Positions 35,036 through 44,539 are shown, counted from the stretch's first letter. The stretch: 64,000 bases of DNA from Cellulosimicrobium arenosum (GCF_014837295.1 NZ_JACYHB010000017.1:1-64000); one strand, 5' to 3'. Program-made: numbers and translations. Notes: generated by a model from the sequence alone, not told the origin.

Positions 35036-36622
35036 TCAGGGTGCGGGGCGCACGGCGTCGGTGTCCGAGGGCCCGCCCTCGCCTGTGGAGGAGGCGTCGA
35101 GGTCTGGTCCTGTGGGTAACCGTAGAGCGCCGGTCAGCGGGGCGGCCGGGTCACGGTCACGTGCCGACTGCGCCAGCTCGCGCACCCGGCGGTGCGCGTC
35201 GAGCAGCTCCTGCGTGGGCGCGGCCATGGTCTCGCGCACGACGCGCTCGATCGCCCCGCGACCCGACGCGAAGACCTGCTGCCGGCGCCGCCGCCCGAGC
35301 GTTCGCCGCAGCTGGAGCACCACGAGGAAGCACACGACGGCGGTCACGACGGCCACGGCGGCGACCACCGCGCACGTCGTGAGCAGCGGCCGGGACAGCG
35401 GCACGACATCGAGCGAGCCCAGCACCGCGAGCACGGCGGCCACGACCCCCAGGCCCAGCGCGACCCAGGCCGCGCGGCGCGTCGGCCGGGCCGACGACGG
35501 TCCCCGCGTGTCGAGCGGGATCCGGGCGAGCGCGGTGCTCACCTCCCGGGCGATGCCCGACGCCGGCGTGACGGCGCGGTCGAGAGAGCGTCGCCAGCCG
35601 GGTCGCAGCGCACGCCCGGCGCGGGTCAGCCACCGGGCCCGGGACAGGGCGACCGCCTCGGCGCTCACCGGCGACAGCTCCGGGCGGCCGTACCCGTTGC
35701 GGACGGCCGCTCCCACCTGCCCGGCCACCCCGCCCAGACCGCTCACCTCGACGAGCGAGTCGACCTCCTGCTCCACGGCGGTGCTCATGGTCCAGGGCAC
35801 CTCTCCGGGGGTCTCGGCGAGCAGCAGCGCGCCCGCGCGGTCGAGCTCACCGGCGACCCGGCTCGCGGCGACGGACCGGCGTGCCACCGCCTGCTCGAGC
35901 AGCGAGCGCAGCTCGTCCATGCCCTCACCGGTGCGTGCGGAGACGGTGGTCACGTAGACGCCCGTCAGCCCGTCCTCGGTGAGCAGGCGATCCATGTCCT
36001 GCACGAGCGACTCGCGCCGCGACCCCGGCACGGTGTCGATCTGGTTGAGCGCGACCACCATCGAGCCCTCGAGCCCGCTCGACTTGCGCAGGTAGCCGGA
36101 GTGCAGCGCGTCGTCGGCGTACTTCTGCGGGTCCACGACCCACACGAGCAGGTCGACGAGCGGCAGGACCCGGTCGACGACGGCCCGGTGCTCGGGCGCG
36201 ATCGAGTCGTGGTCGGGAAGGTCGAGCAGCACGAGCCCGGCGAGGGCGCTCTCGTCGTCCCCGTCGAGCTCGCCCCCGCGCGTGATGCGACGATCCTGCT
36301 CGACGTCCAGCCAGTCGAGCAGCGCGGTCGCGGCGGCGCTCCACGAGCAGGCCGTGACGAGCGCCGTCGTCGGGCGGCGGACCCCGACGTCCGCGAAGTC
36401 GAGCCGAGAGACGCTGTTGAACAGGCTCGACTTGCCCGAGCCGGTGCCGCCCGCGAGCGCGACCACCGTGTGGTCCACGCCGAGGGCGAGCCGCTCGCGC
36501 ACGCCGCCGACGGCGTCGCGCACCTGGGCGGCCACCTCGGGATCGAGCCGGTCGCCCGCGAGCGCCAGCGCGTCCTCGAGGTCCTGGGTCCGGGTGCGCA
36601 GCTCGGCGTCGTGGGACGTCAC
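35036..36622 (-). CDS. Dynamin-like GTPase with two membrane helices (first pair, B partner)
   Basis: 528 residues, paralog of the protein at 28902-30596. G1 GGTGSGKS (58-65), switch RPTTALV, G3 LLDLPDHDS, G4 ALNQID, VSARTGEGMDEL. VWVVDPQKYADDALHSGYLR is almost identical to the paralog. Two membrane helices lie near residues 385-410 and 415-440 (WVALGLGVVAAVLAVLGSL, TTCAVVAAVAVVTAVVCFLVVL), then an Arg-rich helix and an acidic tail. GTG start overlaps the upstream GTPase stop by GTGA. The pair, ssb and ettA could be one transcript. Confidence 0.86.
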   Translation of the reverse strand: MTSHDAELRTRTQDLEDALALAGDRLDPEVAAQVRDAVGGVRERLALGVDHTVVALAGGTGSGKSSLFNSVSRLDFADVGVRRPTTALVTACSWSAAATALLDWLDVEQDRRITRGGELDGDDESALAGLVLLDLPDHDSIAPEHRAVVDRVLPLVDLLVWVVDPQKYADDALHSGYLRKSSGLEGSMVVALNQIDTVPGSRRESLVQDMDRLLTEDGLTGVYVTTVSARTGEGMDELRSLLEQAVARRSVAASRVAGELDRAGALLLAETPGEVPWTMSTAVEQEVDSLVEVSGLGGVAGQVGAAVRNGYGRPELSPVSAEAVALSRARWLTRAGRALRPGWRRSLDRAVTPASGIAREVSTALARIPLDTRGPSSARPTRRAAWVALGLGVVAAVLAVLGSLDVVPLSRPLLTTCAVVAAVAVVTAVVCFLVVLQLRRTLGRRRRQQVFASGRGAIERVVRETMAAPTQELLDAHRRVRELAQSARDRDPAAPLTGALRLPTGPDLDASSTGEGGPSDTDAVRPAP

Positions 36623-38244
36623 GTGAGCCTCCTCAGCTCGGCAAGTCGGAGTCGCAGACCGGATGCGGCGTCGCCGGCGAGCGGCGGCTCGTCGAGCGCT
36701 GCCCGCACGGGTGCCGCCTCGGCGTCCACGACGGTGGTCGCACGGTCGGCGAGGTCCTCGGCGAGCGCGGTGACCAGGTCCTCGCCGTCGGTGGGCAGCG
36801 CCGTGGACGCCAGGTCGCGGGCGTCGTCGTCGCCGGTCGCAGCGACGAGCAGCACGACGGCCAGCCCCGTGGTCCCGAACGCCCGCACGGCGGCGAGCGC
36901 CTCCTCGGACCCGCCGGACGTCAGCCCGGTCACCGCGGTCACCGCCCGGTCGCACCACTCCTGGGCCTGCGCGGCGCTGCGCTCGTCGCGGACCGACGCC
37001 GCGTCGTCCGCGCCGACGAGGACGTCGTTCGCCCCCGGGAGCGGATCGTCGCCGCCGAGCGCGCTCTCGAGCGACACGTACGCGGCCGCGCCGTGGCCGG
37101 ACAGGGCGCGGGCCGCCGCGCCGCGCACCTCGGGCAGCAGCGTGGACAGTGCGCGGTCGCGCGCGCGACCGCGGCGCCGTCCGGACCGCACGACCCCGCC
37201 GCGCACCTTCACGCGGTCGATGCGCGCCTCGCTCGACACGTGTGCCCACGCCGCGCGCAGCGAACCCCGCGCCACGTCCCCGCGCGCGACGGATGCGCGC
37301 GCCGCCTCGCGCGACGGAGGCAGCGCGTCGTCGACCGCGCCGCGCAGTCGCGCTGCGGCCTCGACCTGTTCCTCGACCGCCTCGACCAGCCCGTCGACCC
37401 AGTCGGGCAGCGCGGCGAGAGAACCCTTGAGGGTGCGCACGATCACCGCGCGCGAGCGGTCCGGACCGGCGAGCATCGTCAGCCAGCGGGCGACCGGTGC
37501 GACGACGGACCGCTCCAGCAGACCCTCGTGCGGGCCGACGTCGGGCACGACGAACAGCGGAGCGTCGTCCATGCCGTGGTCGCGCAGGCGCTGCAGCAGG
37601 TCGCCGCGGATCGTCGTCAGCGTCTCCGGCGGGACCCGGTTGAGCACCATCGCCACGCTCGCACCCCGCTCCTTGGCGCGCGTGAGCGCCTGCCACGGCA
37701 GGGCGTCGCCGTACCGCGATGCCGTCGTGACGAACAACCACAGGTCGGCGGCCTCGAGCAGCAGACCCGCGGTGTCGCGGTTCGTGGACAGCAAGGAGTC
37801 GAGGTCCGGCGCGTCGAGGAGCGCCGTGCCCCGGGGGACGCCGTCGTGCTCGATCATGCGCGAGACCCGGGTCGCGGGTCCCTCGACCAGGACGTCGGCG
37901 TCGAGCGGGTTGAACGCGATGACCGGCTCGCGCGTCGTCGGCCGCAGCACCCCGGCCTGCGACACCTCCTCGCCGAGGAGGGAGTTGTACAGCGTGGACT
38001 TGCCCGCCCCGGTCGACCCCGCGACGACGACGATCGCGGGCGACGACAGCTCTTTGAGCCGCGGCAGCAGGTGCTCGTCGAGCTGGGTCAGCAGGCGTCC
38101 GCGAGAGGCCTCGGCCTCTGCCGTGTCGTCGAGCGCGAGCGGGAGCACGACCGCGGCGACGTCCCGGCGCAGGTCGCGCGCGACGTCGTAGACGGTCAGT
38201 CCCAGCTCGTCGGAGGCGCGCTCGGAGGCGGCTCGGGTTCTCAC
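36619..38244 (-). CDS. Dynamin-like GTPase (first pair, A partner)
   Basis: 541 residues, paralog of the protein at 30593-32536 but ~100 residues shorter at the C-terminus. G1 GSTGAGKS (76-83), switch RPTTREPV, G3 LLDAPDLDS, and a G4 of VLNRVPPET that lacks the specificity Asp. FVTTASRYGDALPWQAL matches the paralog. One weak hydrophobic segment (TTGLAVVLLVAATG) is present. GTG start at 38244; no strong ribosome site. The degenerate G4 in both A partners suggests altered nucleotide specificity or a regulatory role beside the B partner. Confidence 0.84.
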   Translation of the reverse strand: MRTRAASERASDELGLTVYDVARDLRRDVAAVVLPLALDDTAEAEASRGRLLTQLDEHLLPRLKELSSPAIVVVAGSTGAGKSTLYNSLLGEEVSQAGVLRPTTREPVIAFNPLDADVLVEGPATRVSRMIEHDGVPRGTALLDAPDLDSLLSTNRDTAGLLLEAADLWLFVTTASRYGDALPWQALTRAKERGASVAMVLNRVPPETLTTIRGDLLQRLRDHGMDDAPLFVVPDVGPHEGLLERSVVAPVARWLTMLAGPDRSRAVIVRTLKGSLAALPDWVDGLVEAVEEQVEAAARLRGAVDDALPPSREAARASVARGDVARGSLRAAWAHVSSEARIDRVKVRGGVVRSGRRRGRARDRALSTLLPEVRGAAARALSGHGAAAYVSLESALGGDDPLPGANDVLVGADDAASVRDERSAAQAQEWCDRAVTAVTGLTSGGSEEALAAVRAFGTTGLAVVLLVAATGDDDARDLASTALPTDGEDLVTALAEDLADRATTVVDAEAAPVRAALDEPPLAGDAASGLRLRLAELRRLT

Positions 38245-38343
38245 TGGTTCATAGTGACGGTTGCACCCGACGGTGCAAAACGTACGCGCCGGACCGGCCG
38301 GGCCGAGCCCTTCCCGTGCAGGTGCGCACTACGATGGGCGCGC

Positions 38344-38419
<76 letters not shown>

Positions 38420-38555
38420 CGTGCACAGTGCTGACGGATTCGCCCCAGGACCCGCCGTACCGGTCGTCGGTCGCGGCCCGCGGCGACGTGCCCATGGGGA
38501 GCTCTCACCCCCGCACACCCCCTGAGACGGTCAAGTAGGCGTCAGGGTGCGCCGA

Positions 38556-38561
38556 TATACT
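38556..38561 (+). promoter_or_regulatory. -10 box of the telA signalling operon
   Basis: TATACT in a GC-rich setting, 62 bases before the telA ATG. The region 18-19 bases upstream reads GGTCAAGTA, a poor -35. A leader of about 55 bases would result. The other bases of 38420-38623 hold no gene. Confidence 0.5.
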
Positions 38562-38623
38562 CGCCGGACGCCGGAGTCGGTGACCGGCAGGCGACCGAGA
38601 CAGCGCACGAGCGAAGGATCGAG

Positions 38624-39841
38624 ATGACCGAGGCAGCAGCCCTTCAGCCCCCCGAGCCCAGCGAGACGCTCACGCTCAGCGCGCCCGAGCCGGTGAAGCC
38701 GGTCGCCACCACCCAGGCTCCGGCGATGGCACCGAAGGTCGACCCCGCCGCAGTCCCGGGCCTGCAGGCCAAGGTGAGCTCCTACGTCGACCAGCTCATG
38801 TCCACGGACACGCGCTCGCCGGAGTTCGCCGCGCAGGCGGACGACGTCCGCAAGATGGGCGACCAGGACATCCGCGCCGCCGCGGACGTGTCCAACCGCA
38901 TGCTGGAGATGCCGGTCCGCGAGCTCAAGGAGGGTGGTGTCTCGGAGAGCTCGAAGGTCAGCCAGTCCCTCCTCGAGCTGCGCCGGACGGTCGAGGAGCT
39001 CGACCCGAGCGAGGCGACGTTCGGCAAGAAGCTGCTCGGGTTCCTCCCGTTCGGGGACAAGCTGACCGACTACTTCCGCCGCTACGAGTCCTCCCAGTCC
39101 CAGCTCAACGCGATCGTGCAGTCGCTCTACAACGGCCAGGACGAGCTCCGCAAGGACAACGCGGCGCTGAACCTGGAGAAGCAGAACCTCTGGGACACCA
39201 TGGCGCGACTGAACCAGTACATCTACATCGCGGAGAACCTCGACAAGGCGCTGGCGACGAAGATCGCCGAGCTCGAGGCCTCCGACCCGGAGCGGGCCCA
39301 GGCGCTGCGCGAGGACGTGCTGTTCTACGTCCGCCAGAAGCACCAGGACCTGCTCACCCAGCTCGCGGTGTCCATCCAGGGCTACCTGGCGATGGACATC
39401 ATCATGAAGAACAACGTCGAGCTCATCAAGGGCGTCGACCGCGCCACCACGACGACCGTCGCCGCCCTGCGCACCGCGGTGATCGTCGCCCAGGCGCTGG
39501 CCAACCAACGGCTGGTGCTGGACCAGATCACGGCGCTGAACACCACGACGTCGAACATGATCGCCTCGACCTCGAAGATGCTCGCGGACCAGTCCGCGAC
39601 CATCCAGTCGCAGGCGGCGAGCGCGACCGTGGGGATCCCGCAGCTGCAGCAGGCGTTCCAGAACATCTACGCCACGCTGGACTCGATCTCCACGTTCAAG
39701 ACGCAGGCGCTGGACTCGATGTCGCAGACCATCGGGGTGCTGGAGACCGAGACGACCAAGGCCAACGAGTACCTCGAGCGCGCGCGCCGGTCCGACTCCT
39801 CGCAGGTCGGCAACGGCTCGCTCGACATCGGCCGGGTCTGA
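38624..39841 (+). CDS. telA: TelA family (toxic anion resistance) protein
   Basis: 405 residues, almost wholly helical, matching the TelA family (Pfam toxic anion resistance). Conserved-looking stretches are FGKKLLGFLPFGDKLTDYFRRYESSQSQLNAIVQSLYNGQDELRKDNAAL, EKQNLWDTMARLNQYIYIAENLDKAL and the C-terminal TTTTVAALRTAVIVAQALANQRLVLDQI. TelA proteins were named for tellurite resistance but are mostly linked to general envelope or chemical stress, often next to VWA and TerD proteins. ATG at 38624 with AAGGA. First gene of the signalling operon; the next gene follows after 84 bases. Confidence 0.93.
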   Translation: MTEAAALQPPEPSETLTLSAPEPVKPVATTQAPAMAPKVDPAAVPGLQAKVSSYVDQLMSTDTRSPEFAAQADDVRKMGDQDIRAAADVSNRMLEMPVRELKEGGVSESSKVSQSLLELRRTVEELDPSEATFGKKLLGFLPFGDKLTDYFRRYESSQSQLNAIVQSLYNGQDELRKDNAALNLEKQNLWDTMARLNQYIYIAENLDKALATKIAELEASDPERAQALREDVLFYVRQKHQDLLTQLAVSIQGYLAMDIIMKNNVELIKGVDRATTTTVAALRTAVIVAQALANQRLVLDQITALNTTTSNMIASTSKMLADQSATIQSQAASATVGIPQLQQAFQNIYATLDSISTFKTQALDSMSQTIGVLETETTKANEYLERARRSDSSQVGNGSLDIGRV

Positions 39842-39925
39842 GCACCCCTGGCGACCACGACGGCCGGGACGACCGGCACCACCCCGATCAGGCACCGACG
39901 ACGCGAACGGATGGGCGAGACGTAG

Positions 39926-40507
39926 ATGGGCTGGTTCTCCGACGTCATCGGGCGTCTGGCGGGGCGCCCCGACGAGCCCCCCGCGCTCGCGCTGCCGGCC
40001 CCGCCCACGGCGGCGGACATCCTCGCGGCCGCGGAGCGCGTCGAGCAGCAGATCGAGGGACGGGTGCCGCCGGCGGTGACCGCGCGCGTGCACCGCATCA
40101 CGGGCACGGTCGAGGAGATGGTGCCGCGCCTGGACCGCGTCGGCGGTGGGTCGCAGCAGGCGCACACGGTCGTCGCGACGGCGACGAGCTACCTGCCGGA
40201 GGCCGTCGGCGCGTACCTGCGGCTGCCCCGCGACTTCGCCGACCGGCGGGTCGTGGCGAACGGCAAGACGTCCCTGATGCTGCTGTGCGACCAGCTCGAC
40301 CTGCTCGGCGTCACGCTCGACAAGATCTCCGACGCGGTCTCGCGCGCCGACGCCGCGGCGCTCGTCGCCCACGGCGCGTTCCTCGCGGACAAGTTTCGCG
40401 ACTCCTCGATCGCGCTGGCCCCGGGCGCCGGGGCCGGTACCCCGCAGCCCGGCTCTCCCCCGGCGGGCGGCCCGCCGACCACCCACGGACGACTGGAGGC
40501 CCCGTGA
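39926..40507 (+). CDS. Uncharacterised helical protein of the TelA-PknG operon
   Basis: 193 residues, no recognised domain. It starts MGWFSDVIGRLAGRPDEPP, a possibly amphipathic N-terminal helix, then an Ala-rich region, a helical core (SYLPEAVGAYLRLPRDFADRRVVANGKTSLMLLCDQLDLLGVTLDKISDAVSRADAAALVAHGAFLADKF) and a Gly/Pro tail. The core resembles short helical proteins that accompany TelA, but I cannot name a family with confidence. The stop overlaps the next gene by GTGA, which argues for a functional link to the AAA protein. Confidence 0.8.
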   Translation: MGWFSDVIGRLAGRPDEPPALALPAPPTAADILAAAERVEQQIEGRVPPAVTARVHRITGTVEEMVPRLDRVGGGSQQAHTVVATATSYLPEAVGAYLRLPRDFADRRVVANGKTSLMLLCDQLDLLGVTLDKISDAVSRADAAALVAHGAFLADKFRDSSIALAPGAGAGTPQPGSPPAGGPPTTHGRLEAP

Positions 40508-42174
40508 CGAGCGCACCCGACCTCGCCGCCACGCTCGTCACGCTCGCCGACACGGCGCGCGCCGCGGGCGTCGACCCCGACGCCGCGCTCGACGAGGGCG
40601 CGCGCCTCGCCGCGGCCGTCGCCGAGTCGTCCGCCGGGGCCCCGGCGGCCTGGCTCGCCGCGCTCGGTCGCGACCCGGGAGCGACGGGGGCGTTCTTCAC
40701 CGCGGCGTCCAGCGCGCGCCGCTGGCGATCGGCGCCGACCGACGTCCTCGCCGGGCTGGTCGCCGCGCGCTCCACCCACGCGGCGGCGTACGGGCAGGCG
40801 CTGGCGGACGTCGCGGCGTCGGCCGCGACCCTCGGCGCCCCCGGCCGGCACGTCGCGGGCAGTGCCGCGGCGACGGCGTCCGTCCAGCGCACCGCGGCCG
40901 CGGGGCCCGCTACCGGCTCGCCCGTCCCCGGACTCCCGGGCCCGCCGCCGGCCCGCCCCCGGGGCGGTCCTCTCACCTCCCGCGGCGGCGGGTCGTCCCT
41001 CGACCTCGGTGACCTGTCCGCGCTCGGCGGTCTCGCCGGCATCACCCGCTCCGCGCCGCCGCAGGTGCCGTCCGTGGCGGGGATCCTCGACGCGCTCGGG
41101 CGCACCACTTCCACCGCCTCGCCCGACCAGCCGCCGGCCGACCAGCCGCCGGCCGACCACCAGCCGGCGGCCACCGGCCCGGGCAAGGCTGCGACGTCGG
41201 GCACGGGGGACGCGGCCGTCGCGGCCGAGGGCGAGACGCGGGACGAGCCGCTGCCGACGCTGGAGGAGCTGCTCGCGGACCTCGACGCGCTGACCGGGCT
41301 GACTCGCGTCAAGGACGAGATCCACCGGCAGACGGAGCTGCTGCGCGTCGAGAAGCTGCGCACGGAGGCCGGGCTGACCCGCCCGACGCTCACGCGCCAC
41401 CTCGTCTTCCTCGGCAACCCGGGCACGGGCAAGACGACGGTCGCCCGGCTCGTCGCGGGCATCTACCGCGCGCTCGGTCTGCTCGCGAAGGGCCAGCTGG
41501 TCGAGGTGGACCGTTCCGAGCTCGTGGCGGGCTATCTCGGCCAGACGGCGGTCAAGACCTCGGAGGCGGTGGCGACCGCGATCGACGGCGTGCTGTTCGT
41601 CGACGAGGCCTACGGGCTCGCGGAGGACCAGTACGGCGCCGAGGCGATCACCACGCTCGTCAAGGACATGGAGGACCACCGCGACGAGCTCGTCGTCGTC
41701 GTCGCGGGCTACCCCGGGCCGATGGGCGAGTTCCTCGCCACGAACCCCGGCCTCGAGTCACGCTTCGCGACGACGATCACGTTCGAGGACTACACCGACG
41801 CAGAGCTGCGCGCGATCTTCGCGAGCATGGCCGCGCAGGCGGACTTCGAGCCCGCGCCCGGCGCGCTCGACGTGTTCGAGCGGCTCGCGGGGGCCCAGCC
41901 CCGCACCGAAGGGTTCGGCAACGCCCGCTGGGCGCGCAACGTGCTCGACGCCGCGATCTCTCGGCACGCCTGGCGCCTCAAGGACGTCGCCGAGCCCACC
42001 CTGGACGAGCTGCGCCTGCTGCAGCCCGCAGACCTCGTGGACGGCGAGGGAGCGCCGGAGCTGCTGGCGACCCTCGAGCCCCCCGGCACCGCGTCCGACG
42101 ACCATCCCGCGACGATCGAGACGGCCGAGTCGGCGGAGTCGACCGAGCCCTCCACAGCCGAGGAGAACGCATGA
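40504..42174 (+). CDS. CbbX/SpoVK-type AAA+ ATPase
   Basis: 556 residues. Residues 1-~250 are Ala/Pro-rich with low-complexity repeats (QPPADQPPADHQPA). The AAA domain starts at about 255 (LEELLADLDALTGLTRVKDEIHRQ), with Walker A GNPGTGKT (304-311), Walker B VLFVDEAYGL (363-372), sensor VVVAGYPGPMGEFLATNPGLESRF and the Arg-finger region. This is the CbbX/EccA-like clade, whose members remodel protein complexes; EccA acts in type VII secretion and CbbX reactivates Rubisco. No ESX or Rubisco gene is nearby, so the target is probably a product of this operon. GTGA overlap upstream, ATGA overlap downstream. Confidence 0.9.
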   Translation: MTSAPDLAATLVTLADTARAAGVDPDAALDEGARLAAAVAESSAGAPAAWLAALGRDPGATGAFFTAASSARRWRSAPTDVLAGLVAARSTHAAAYGQALADVAASAATLGAPGRHVAGSAAATASVQRTAAAGPATGSPVPGLPGPPPARPRGGPLTSRGGGSSLDLGDLSALGGLAGITRSAPPQVPSVAGILDALGRTTSTASPDQPPADQPPADHQPAATGPGKAATSGTGDAAVAAEGETRDEPLPTLEELLADLDALTGLTRVKDEIHRQTELLRVEKLRTEAGLTRPTLTRHLVFLGNPGTGKTTVARLVAGIYRALGLLAKGQLVEVDRSELVAGYLGQTAVKTSEAVATAIDGVLFVDEAYGLAEDQYGAEAITTLVKDMEDHRDELVVVVAGYPGPMGEFLATNPGLESRFATTITFEDYTDAELRAIFASMAAQADFEPAPGALDVFERLAGAQPRTEGFGNARWARNVLDAAISRHAWRLKDVAEPTLDELRLLQPADLVDGEGAPELLATLEPPGTASDDHPATIETAESAESTEPSTAEENA

Positions 42175-43520
42175 CGAGCACCCCGGTCCGTCCGGCGAGC
42201 CCGCCCGTCCAGGGCGCAGCGCCGCCGCACCGCACCGACCCCGACCCCGGCGGCGCCGACCCGGCCCCTGCCGCGGCGAGCACGGGCATGGCCCGGGCCC
42301 GTGGCGCGCTGCGCCGCACCCCGGGCCAGCTGCGGCTCGTCCTCGTGCTGTGCGTGCTCGCGACGCTCGTGGTGGGCCTGCTCGGCTTCCAGGCCGGCCG
42401 GGTCCAGTCGTCCGCGCTCGAGGCCGCGAGCGCGGACTCGGCGCAGCTCGTGGGGGTGCAGGAGGTCCGCAACGCCCTCGTCGCCGCGGACGCGACCGCG
42501 ACCGGGTCGTTCCTCGTGGGCGGTCTCGAGCCGACGGAGCAGCGTGCGCGCTACGACGACCTCGTCGACACCGCCGCGGCCGGCCTCGCGGAGCTCTCCG
42601 GCAGCAACGCGGCCGACTCCGAGCTGCTGGGTCAGGTCGCGTCCGACCTCACCGTCTACACCGGTCTCGTCGAGCGGGCACGTGCGAACAACCGCCAGGG
42701 CTTCCCCGTCGGCGCCGCCTACCTCGACCAGGCCTCGACCATCCTGCGCGAGCAGATGCTCCCCGCGCTCGACGAGGTCGTGGTGGACGACGCCGACCGG
42801 GTCGCCGCGGACTTCTCCGGGGTGCGCAACGCGTTGTGGGTCCTCGCGGGTGCCCTCGTCGCGCTCGCCGTGCTCGTCGTCTGCCAGATGTGGCTCGCGC
42901 GCCGCACGCACCGGGTCCTGAACGTCGGGCTCGCCGTGGCGACGGGGCTGATCCTCGTCGTCGGGGTCGCCGGGACGATCATGCTCTCGAGCGCGAGCTC
43001 GCGCGCGCACGACGTGCGCGACGGGCCCTACGCGGCCACGCTCGCCGCGTCGCAGGCGTACTCGCTCGGGAACGACGCCAAGTCGATGGAGGCCTTCACG
43101 CTCATCAAGCGCGGGTCGGGACAGTCCTACGAGGACGCGTTCGTCGAGGCGACCGCCGACGCGGCCGAGCGCCTGGACACGGCGCAGTCCGACGGCGTGC
43201 TCGACGACACGACGGCGACGGCGTTGGACGACTGGGTCGCGCAGCACGCCGAGATCCGGGCGCTGGACGACGGCGGCGACTGGGACGCCGCCGTCGAGCT
43301 CGCGACGAGCACGGGCGAGGACAGCCCCAACGCCGCGTTCGCCGCGTTCTCCGACGCGGCGCGGGCGGACATCGAGGCGGGTGCAGCCCAGACGCGCGAC
43401 GACCTCGCCTCGGCCGGCACGACCTCGGCCGTCGCCGGCTGGCTGCTGCTGGCGGCCGGGCTCGTCGCGGCACTTCTCGCCTGGCGCGGGGTCACAGCAC
43501 GACTGGAGGAGTACCGGTGA
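42171..43520 (+). CDS. glnX: GlnX-like four-helix membrane protein
   Basis: 449 residues. Four membrane helices: about 54-76, 221-243, 250-272 and 420-438, leaving two outer domains of ~145 residues each (77-220 and 273-419), both helical. This topology and length match M. tuberculosis GlnX (Rv0412c), which sits beside GlnH and PknG and relays amino-acid binding across the membrane to PknG. The outer domains resemble four-helix-bundle sensor modules. The N-terminal 50 residues are Pro/Ala-rich and cytoplasmic. Joined by four-base overlaps to the AAA gene before and the glnH-like gene after it. Assignment rests on topology and neighbours. Confidence 0.8.
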   Translation: MTSTPVRPASPPVQGAAPPHRTDPDPGGADPAPAAASTGMARARGALRRTPGQLRLVLVLCVLATLVVGLLGFQAGRVQSSALEAASADSAQLVGVQEVRNALVAADATATGSFLVGGLEPTEQRARYDDLVDTAAAGLAELSGSNAADSELLGQVASDLTVYTGLVERARANNRQGFPVGAAYLDQASTILREQMLPALDEVVVDDADRVAADFSGVRNALWVLAGALVALAVLVVCQMWLARRTHRVLNVGLAVATGLILVVGVAGTIMLSSASSRAHDVRDGPYAATLAASQAYSLGNDAKSMEAFTLIKRGSGQSYEDAFVEATADAAERLDTAQSDGVLDDTTATALDDWVAQHAEIRALDDGGDWDAAVELATSTGEDSPNAAFAAFSDAARADIEAGAAQTRDDLASAGTTSAVAGWLLLAAGLVAALLAWRGVTARLEEYR

Positions 43521-44539
43521 GCACGACACCCCGCACCACGACCCGTCGGACGAGCACCCGCCGTGGCGCCAGGGCGCGCGCGGCGATCGGCACGGGCCTC
43601 GCGTCCGCGCTGCTGCTCCTCACCGCGTGCTCGGGACCGACCGGTGCCGACGACCTGCGCCTCGAGGCGCCCGAGCCCACGGCGGAGGAGGAAGCACCGG
43701 CGCCGTCGAGCACCGCGCCCGTCGAGTGCGAGGACCCGCTCGCGTCGTACGCGCCCGAGGGCGACCTGCCGGCACCGGGCTCGCTGCCGTCGGGCAGCAC
43801 GATGGCAGAGATCCGCGAGCGCGGCTCGCTCGTCGTCGGCGTGTCCGCGGACACGCTGCGCATGGGCTCGCGCAACCCGCTGTCGGGGACGATCGAGGGC
43901 TTCGACATCGACGTGCTGCACGAGGTGTCGCGCGCCATCTTCGCCGACCCCGACCGCCTCCGGTTCCGGGTGATCACCTCGGGCCAGCGCATCGAGGTCC
44001 TCGAGAACGGCGACGTCGACCTCGTCGCCCGGGCCTTCACCATCAACTGCGAGCGCTGGGACCAGATCGCGTTCTCCGCGGAGTACTACCACGCGGGCCA
44101 GAAGGTGCTCGTCGCGCGCAACTCGGACGCGCAGGGCATCGACGACCTCGAGGGAGAGCGGGTGTGCGCGCCCGAGAGCACCACGACGCTCACCCGGCTC
44201 GAGGAGTACCCGGGGATCGAGCCCGTGCCGGCTGCGACGCACACACAGTGCCTCGTGCTGTTCCAGCAGGGCCAGGTGGACGCGATCACGGGGGACGACA
44301 CCATCCTCGCGGGCTTCGCCGCGCAGGACCCGTACGCCAAGGTGGTGGGCGAGGCCATCAGCGACGAGCCGTACGGCATCGGCATCCCGCCCGAGAACGT
44401 CGACATGGTGCGGTTCGTCAACGGGGTGCTCGAACAGATGGTGGCCGACGGGACGTGGGCCGACCTGTACGACCGCTGGCTCGCCGAGCTCGGCCCCGCA
44501 CCGGAGCCGCCGGAGCCGGTGTACGGTCGCGCCCCGTGA
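43517..44539 (+). CDS. glnH: GlnH-like amino-acid-binding lipoprotein
   Basis: 340 residues. Twin-Arg-like basic start, hydrophobic stretch and lipobox LLTAC with lipidated Cys38, then an acidic linker and a family 3 periplasmic-binding-protein domain: GSLVVGVSADTLRMGSRNPLSGTIEGFDIDVLHEVSRAIF, GDVDLVARAFTINCERWDQIAFSAEYYHAGQKVLV, and GQVDAITGDDTILAGFAAQDP. Cys residues in TINCERW, GERVCAPES and HTQCLVLF suggest disulfides. No transporter permease or ATPase lies nearby, so it should act as a sensor and not as transport component. In M. tuberculosis GlnH binds Asp, Asn, Glu and Gln and signals to PknG through GlnX. GTGA overlap with the glnX-like gene. Confidence 0.87.
   Translation: MSTTPRTTTRRTSTRRGARARAAIGTGLASALLLLTACSGPTGADDLRLEAPEPTAEEEAPAPSSTAPVECEDPLASYAPEGDLPAPGSLPSGSTMAEIRERGSLVVGVSADTLRMGSRNPLSGTIEGFDIDVLHEVSRAIFADPDRLRFRVITSGQRIEVLENGDVDLVARAFTINCERWDQIAFSAEYYHAGQKVLVARNSDAQGIDDLEGERVCAPESTTTLTRLEEYPGIEPVPAATHTQCLVLFQQGQVDAITGDDTILAGFAAQDPYAKVVGEAISDEPYGIGIPPENVDMVRFVNGVLEQMVADGTWADLYDRWLAELGPAPEPPEPVYGRAP

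Noticed and set aside
38531-40516. Minus-strand frame opposite telA
   Set aside because: Antisense shadow; telA has a ribosome site, family match and operon position.
40504-42174. AAA protein as EccA of a type VII secretion system
   Set aside because: No EccB-E, ESAT-6-like or mycosin genes are nearby; only the AAA clade is similar.
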